This document shows positions 58,854 to 64,000 of a DNA stretch of 64,000 nucleotides, piece after piece (the stretch's first letter is position 1; every line of letters starts with the position of its first letter). The position numbers were made by a program, and so were the translations under genes. The notes under the pieces are model-generated. The model searched no databases. It worked only from the letters and a program-made list of their open reading frames with translations, and was not told where the DNA came from. This stretch comes from Bryum argenteum (lineage: Eukaryota; Streptophyta; Bryopsida; Bryales; Bryaceae). The stretch is from contig CM073330.1 of assembly GCA_037043015.1 (NCBI GenBank), positions 1,513,263 through 1,577,262 of the forward strand. The letters run 5' to 3'.

Positions 58854-60823
58854 CTCCCACTCATACAGTTACAGTCTGATAAGAACGCTACGCTTCATCT
58901 CCCACTCGTTCGCACAGCAGACAGTTTATTGAAAAACCAACTAAAAAGTAAAAATCTACATCTAAGAAACATTGAATGATGCTCTTATTTTGCGAATTGT
59001 ATCTGAAACTTCTGTCAAAGGTTGAGTGCACTCCGAAGCTTGTAGAAACTTTCGATCACAACGGTTTGGTCATTATGTCGGCCACCTGCAAAGAGCTTGG
59101 AACATATGAAATGTGAATCAATCCCTTCTCCTGCAAATCACGAATCAAGTGAAACGTGACGTCGATGTGCTTTGACCTTTTGTGAAACTCCGGATTTAAA
59201 ACCAATCGGATTGCTGATTGATTGTCCGAGTAAAGTGCTGTTGGACCCTGTTGCGTAGAGCCAAATACTTCAAGTAGCTTGCGCGTCCACACCACCTCCT
59301 TACTTGTAACAGAGGCAGCCACATATTCACTTTCGGTCGTTGATGTCGCGATACAAGATTGCTTCCTACTCAGCCAAACAATAGGACCACCATTGAGAAG
59401 CAGAATACTACCAGAGCGACTTTTCCTCTCGTTCAAATCTCCAACATAGTCTGCATTGGCGTAGGCCGTCAAGAGATGCTTCGGGTGAGGATTGGCCGAG
59501 TAAGCCAATGTCATATCTGGAATTCCACGCAGATAACGAAGGATTCGTTTTACAGCTGTGCAGTGAATCTCTCTCTAGCAAGTGCTGAACTGGGCTACCA
59601 CCGAGACCGCATAAGCAATGTCCGTGCGTGTATGGGTAGCAAGATAGAGTAGACAACCTACAATCTCCTGATACTGGAATTGAGGTGGAGATTCTTCGTC
59701 GTCACATCTCGGTCGTAAAAGATGAATATGAGGATCAGCTGGTGTAGATATCGGTGAGGAATCCTGGAAACCGAACCTGGTAAGGAGCGTCTCTGTATAT
59801 CGGTGCTGATCGATGTAGATCGTTTTATTCGCTCGATCGCGCACAAAATGAAGTCCAACGTACGTAATTATCAGCATCACCAATAGTCACCTCGAATGTT
59901 GTTTTGAGATGGCGTAGCATTTTCTGAAGCATAGCTGCATCTTTGCATGAACCGAGACCATCATCTACCCATAAAACAAGGGTCAATATAGAAGTGGTAT
60001 GTGTATAAAACACACACGAATCGACGGAACTCTGAATAAGATTGTATGTCTTCAAAAAATCCGTGGAGGTCTTATTCCATTGTCGAGCAGACTGCTTCAG
60101 CCCGTAGAGCCCCTTCTGAAGTCGACACACATTTCCTCGACTCATCGGAAAGTGTTGATGAAAATGATCTTCAAAACCATTGGGCAAAGCCATGTAGATT
60201 TCTTCGGATAACTTCGAGTTGAGATAGGCTGGACATCTTAATGTCAAACTGGAGAAGCTCGAGATCTTCAGCACCAGCAATAGAAAGCAATATCCGAATA
60301 GATTCGGCTCTGGCCGTAGGAGCAAATGTCTCATCATAATCAAGGCCATATGTTTGAGTGAATCCCTTTGCGACCAATCGAGCCTTAAACTTCTCAATAG
60401 ATCCATCAGCCTTTACTTTGACCTTAAACACCCATTTGTTTTTGATAGCAGTTCGGCCAGGCGGTAGAGATTGAAACGTCCATGTTTCATTCTTCGTCAA
60501 CGATTCAAGTTCATCGATCATGGCTTGATACCAAGCAGCGCTCTCATTTGATTTCATTGCCTCAGCGAATGTTCGCGGCTCATGTGGTAAGATTGGAATG
60601 CACGCATATGGTGGTTGTCCTCGTTTTGTTGCAGCTATAAAACTACTTGAATGCACACCACTGGATGACATTTGGAGCTGAGCGTTATCACAATCGTGAT
60701 ATATCTCGGTAAGAGATCAAGTCTTTAACACAGGGTTGAGAAGATCCGGTGAATGTGAAGCTTCCGGGAAGCTATTTGCTCCCACTAAATCTCCCACCGA
60801 GACTGGCACGGAAGGTATAAGCA

Positions 60824-60919
60824 CTCCCACTGAACCAGGTGTCGAGGCTCCCACTGAACCTGGTGTCGAGGCTCCCACTGAACCTGGTGTCGAGGCTCCC
60901 ACTGAACCTGGTGCCGAGA
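60824..60919 (-). repeat. 24-bp minisatellite inside the Copia fossil, four units
   Basis: The plus-strand unit CTCCCACTGAACCTGGTGTC plus GAGG repeats four times, 24 bp each. It lies between the integrase and reverse-transcriptase parts, a region variable in Copia polyproteins. Confidence 0.95.
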
Positions 60920-63516
60920 CTCCTTCAAGAAGCCGTGCTCGTTTGTAAAGAATCGTCCACTAACGAGATTGCTCGTGGAATCTGAGCAGGCGCATCATCC
61001 AAAAATACATCCAACGTACTCGTCAAAGTGCCCTGGCTTGGAAGGTCGGGTGTGTACTTTCCATGATTTTCATCGATGCGAAAGTCACTGCATTCAATAA
61101 TCTTATTGGAAATAGGATTCCAAAAGCGATATGCCTTACTAGTATCCGAATATCCAACAAAATATGCTTTGAAACTTCGTTGGTCAAACTTTCCATGCCT
61201 CTGTTGTTTGTTGAGAAAAACATAAGCTAGTGCTCCAAATATTCGGAAATGAGCCACAGATGGTTTTTTACCAAATAGCTTCTCGTAAGGAGTAATTACT
61301 CCAACTGAAGCTGTTTGTTGATGGTTCTATTCAGAATATGAATAGTTGTATGGACTGCTTCAGCCCAAAGTGATGTCGGGAGATTTTGAGCATGTAAAAT
61401 GCATCTACTCATCTCCATAATGGTTCGATTATCGCGCTCAATGTATCCATTCTCACGCATGCGTGTATATCATGCTCGCCTCATGTACAATACCGTGATC
61501 ATCAAGAAACACGCGAAAAACTTGGTTACAGAATTCGGTCCCTTGATCAGTTCTCAACTTTGAAACTTGGATGCCGGTTATTTGCTTCAACTCTTTCACC
61601 ACCTTCTTGAAAAACGAGAATGCTTCATTCTTATGCTTCAGAAAACGTATGAATCGGTAACCAGTTGCATCATCCTTGAATAATGCGTAATATAAAGAGC
61701 CGGCCAAAGATGGGGGTTCAATCTTCCCTGATAAATCACCGTGAAGAAAAACTCCCGCAATTTGTGAGCGTTGCTTATCCGGGTCTGATCGATACGTTGA
61801 TTTAGAAAGCTTCCCAAGTTGACATCCTTCACACGGATGTTCACTATAAGTGGAATTAACTTTCTTCAGTGCCAAACCTTCCACACTTGAAGCCTTCGCC
61901 ATATCTTGTAGTGTCCGATAATTGATATGCCCCATACGAGCGTGCCACACAGCAGGATCACTTGGCATAGTTGTCGTAACAAGAGCGTGGTCCAAATTAG
62001 TGGCTCTTTCTGAAGAAGAAGGATGTGGTGGAGGAAGAGTCGCTGTGAAATGTAATTGATAAAGCTTATTGACTCGAGTACCTTCCACAAGTAGATCTCC
62101 TCCCATCGTTCGAATTTCACATCGACCTCCAGGTATTGTCAGGAAGTGATTCTTTCGCTCAGTAACGGCTCCCACCGAGAATAGATTCTTCCCTAGATTA
62201 GGGACATAGAGAACATCATGCAATCTCCCGTGATGTTTCTTGCCTTGGACAGTTGATACGATTGGAATACTGCCACGACCTCGTACCCATAGTATGACGT
62301 TGTTAACACTTTGTACCGGATGTGTATAATTATCAACCGGTTCAAAATTGTCAAACCAATCACGATGGTCGTCATATGTTCAGAAGCACCGGAATCAGCA
62401 TACCAGACGATCGAGTCTGTGTGAGAGACCAAGAAAGCTGAACTGAAGCTTGTAGTGATAACAAACGCAAACTCAGGAGATTGAGGAGCATCTTGATCAC
62501 CGCTGGAAGTAGATGAACTAGAATCGTCAGAAAGTCGGAGACTCTCAACGAGATTAGCTTCACTAAATCCATGATCGATATTTTTCTTGCCTGGAGGATG
62601 AGTTTTCTTCGGTAAGGGACAATCAGCCGACCAGTGATTATACTGGCCACAATTATAGCACTTCGTTCGAGCTTTTAAGTCCTTCAGGTATGATATGTCC
62701 TTGAGCCATTGTTCCTTCTTGCTCAAAGTCTTGCTCAAAGACTGCTTCCCGGTTGTCTCGGTAGTTGATGGTCTTGAAGAATGATGTGACCGCGCGAAGA
62801 AAGCTTGATCGGAAGCATCCTCTTTAAAGCCTTGAGTGAGCAATAAGCCTTCATGTCGAAGAAGTCGTTCTTCAAGGTTCTCAACTGTCTGTTCTCCACG
62901 ACCAACGTTCGACCAAGCAGCCACAATACTATTGAAGCTTGGCGGTAGGCTGCAGATTATCTTAGAAATAATCATCGATGTCGGAATAGGACTGCCAAGA
63001 TCTCCAAGAACCAACACCATCTCATTGATATTTTGTATGTGTGACGATATGTCATCGGTAGATGCCATTTTGTAATCAAAGAAACGCGCCTGTAAAGTGA
63101 ATATACTCTCCGGAGTCTTTTTCAGGAATAACTTCTGCAACTGTAACCACATAGACGCGGCTGTTGATGATCCTGTTAATTTTCCTAAGATTTTCTGTGT
63201 TACTCCACTTGAAATCAGCATACGCGCTTTAGCGTTCTTTTTCTTCCACTCAGCTACTCGACTTTGTTGAGCAATCGTGAGTTCATCATTGTCCACACTC
63301 TCATTAAAGACAGGAAGCTTTTCGGTGCCATTTGCAATTTCAAGAAGATCCTTCGCTTCGAATACTATCTCCATATGGTACTTCCACAGTGAAAACCCGT
63401 GTCCATCGAATAGCTTCACACTTATCTTATCTTCCTTGTCCATGACGAAATCAAAAGAGAAAGGATACTAAAAAAAAATCGAGAAAGCTCTAAAAATCAG
63501 AGGTCTCGGTAGTTGA

Positions 63517-63943
63517 TCATTGATCGTTCACTTGTTTGACTCCAAAATGAAAACACAAAAAAAAAACTTACGATGTATAGCGTTGCGATACGAGTTCTCC
63601 ACGGAATACCGTGAAGGCGATATTCGTTATATTGAGACGATTTGGAGTGTCATATTTCATCCGGGGATAAAGAAAAACCGTTCAATATTGATTTCTTTTT
63701 ATAAATTGAGGCTTTTACATATTAATATACATGAATACCTCTAGTGCCCAAAGGTTGCATTCAAGTTTTATCCCCGGCCCGGGGATAAATCCAGCAGACC
63801 TAAAATATGCTCAAAGTCTCAAAGTGTACATATTGTCTCAATGTAACGAATATGGCCATCGTGGTAGACGACTGTTCGTAACGCTTCTTGAAAAGAAAAA
63901 AACAATTCTTCTAACAATGATTGTAGAAAAATACTTCGATCGC
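63517..63943. mobile_element. Possible foldback insertion in the Copia leader
   Basis: CTCGGTAGTTGA occurs at 63505-63516 and again at 63944-63955, as if duplicated on insertion. Between the copies the DNA folds back: GCGATATTCGTTATATTGAG (about 63616) pairs with sequence near 63832-63854 (TGTCTCAATGTAACGAATAT), and TTTATCCCCGGCCCGGGGAT is itself palindromic at about 63766-63789. No coding capacity. A 12-bp duplication is long for a DNA transposon, so the class is uncertain. Confidence 0.4.
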
Positions 63944-64000
63944 CTCGGTAGTTGACGTGATGTTTCTTGAAAAAGAATATCACAAATCAAGAATCAAGAA

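Larger units (their letters stand above)
58624..64000 (-). mobile_element. Copia (Ty1) LTR-retrotransposon fossil, runs off the window
   Basis: The element lies on the minus strand in an intron of AP2 copy D. Reading order is leader, gag, protease, integrase, reverse transcriptase, RNase H and 3' LTR. Family evidence: gag starts MDKEDKISVKLFDGHGFSLW; zinc knuckle CYNCGQYNHWSADCP; protease WYADSGASEHMT; pre-integrase WHARMGHIN and CEGCQLGKLSK; reverse transcriptase LVAKGFTQTYGLDYDE and LWVDDGL; RNase H YANADYVGDLNERKS. It is broken, with several breaks across the internal region. The 5' LTR was not seen and probably lies beyond 64000, so LTR divergence cannot date it. It postdates the AP2 copy D duplication. 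Confidence 0.9.

Noticed and set aside
1-64000. CRISPR arrays, bacterial operons or phage genes
   Set aside because: Spliced genes, LINE and Copia elements and the repeat landscape are those of a plant nuclear genome. The tandem repeats present are simple minisatellites without spacers.

Overview
The window looks like nuclear DNA from a land plant; the sequence does not fix the species. The evidence is a gene for an APETALA2-type (AP2) transcription factor with the small exons typical of that plant family, plant-type Copia elements primed and ordered as in plants, a plant L1-like LINE, and hAT, CACTA and Harbinger-type DNA transposons. Host genes are few. Most of the window is AT-rich, repeat-laden DNA broken by GC-richer islands that coincide with genes or with the LINE.

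Layout. 1-3.6 kb: unassigned. 3.64-14.29 kb: a nest of three elements. A small TA-flanked terminal-inverted-repeat (TIR) element was hit by a minus-strand L1-like LINE with a clear 16-bp target duplication. The LINE was in turn split, inside its reverse transcriptase, by an incomplete Copia fossil flanked by an identical 87-bp duplication. 15.5-18.5 kb: a decayed hAT-like transposase. 18.85-19.27 kb: a Harbinger/Tourist-like MITE. 19.5-23.6 kb: inverted copies of an AT-rich dispersed repeat. 24.4-25.3 kb: CACTA-like MITEs. 25.4-33.2 kb: two decayed AP2 gene copies facing each other, with the duplicated flank of one. 34.57-36.48 kb: an insert carrying a protein-kinase relic and a long hairpin, between near-identical 171-bp repeats. 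40.7-41.9 kb: a decayed second gene ('gene 2'). 42.36-46.92 kb: the one intact-looking AP2 gene (minus strand, ten exons, about 963 codons). 52.6-55.0 kb: the fullest copy of gene 2. 56.7-58.55 kb: a third gene-2 piece and the last exon of another AP2 copy. 58.62-64.0 kb: a Copia fossil inserted in an intron of that AP2 copy and running off the window.

The main biological story is local duplication and decay of a module made of an AP2 gene plus a downstream gene 2. Four AP2 copies (A intact; B, C and D broken) and three gene-2 copies lie within 33 kb. Copy A conserves the exon phases and the euAP2-type first AP2 domain. Its second AP2 domain is strongly divergent, and it has a long N-terminal region I do not recognise. 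It is the most interesting object in the window. No RNA gene could be called with confidence.
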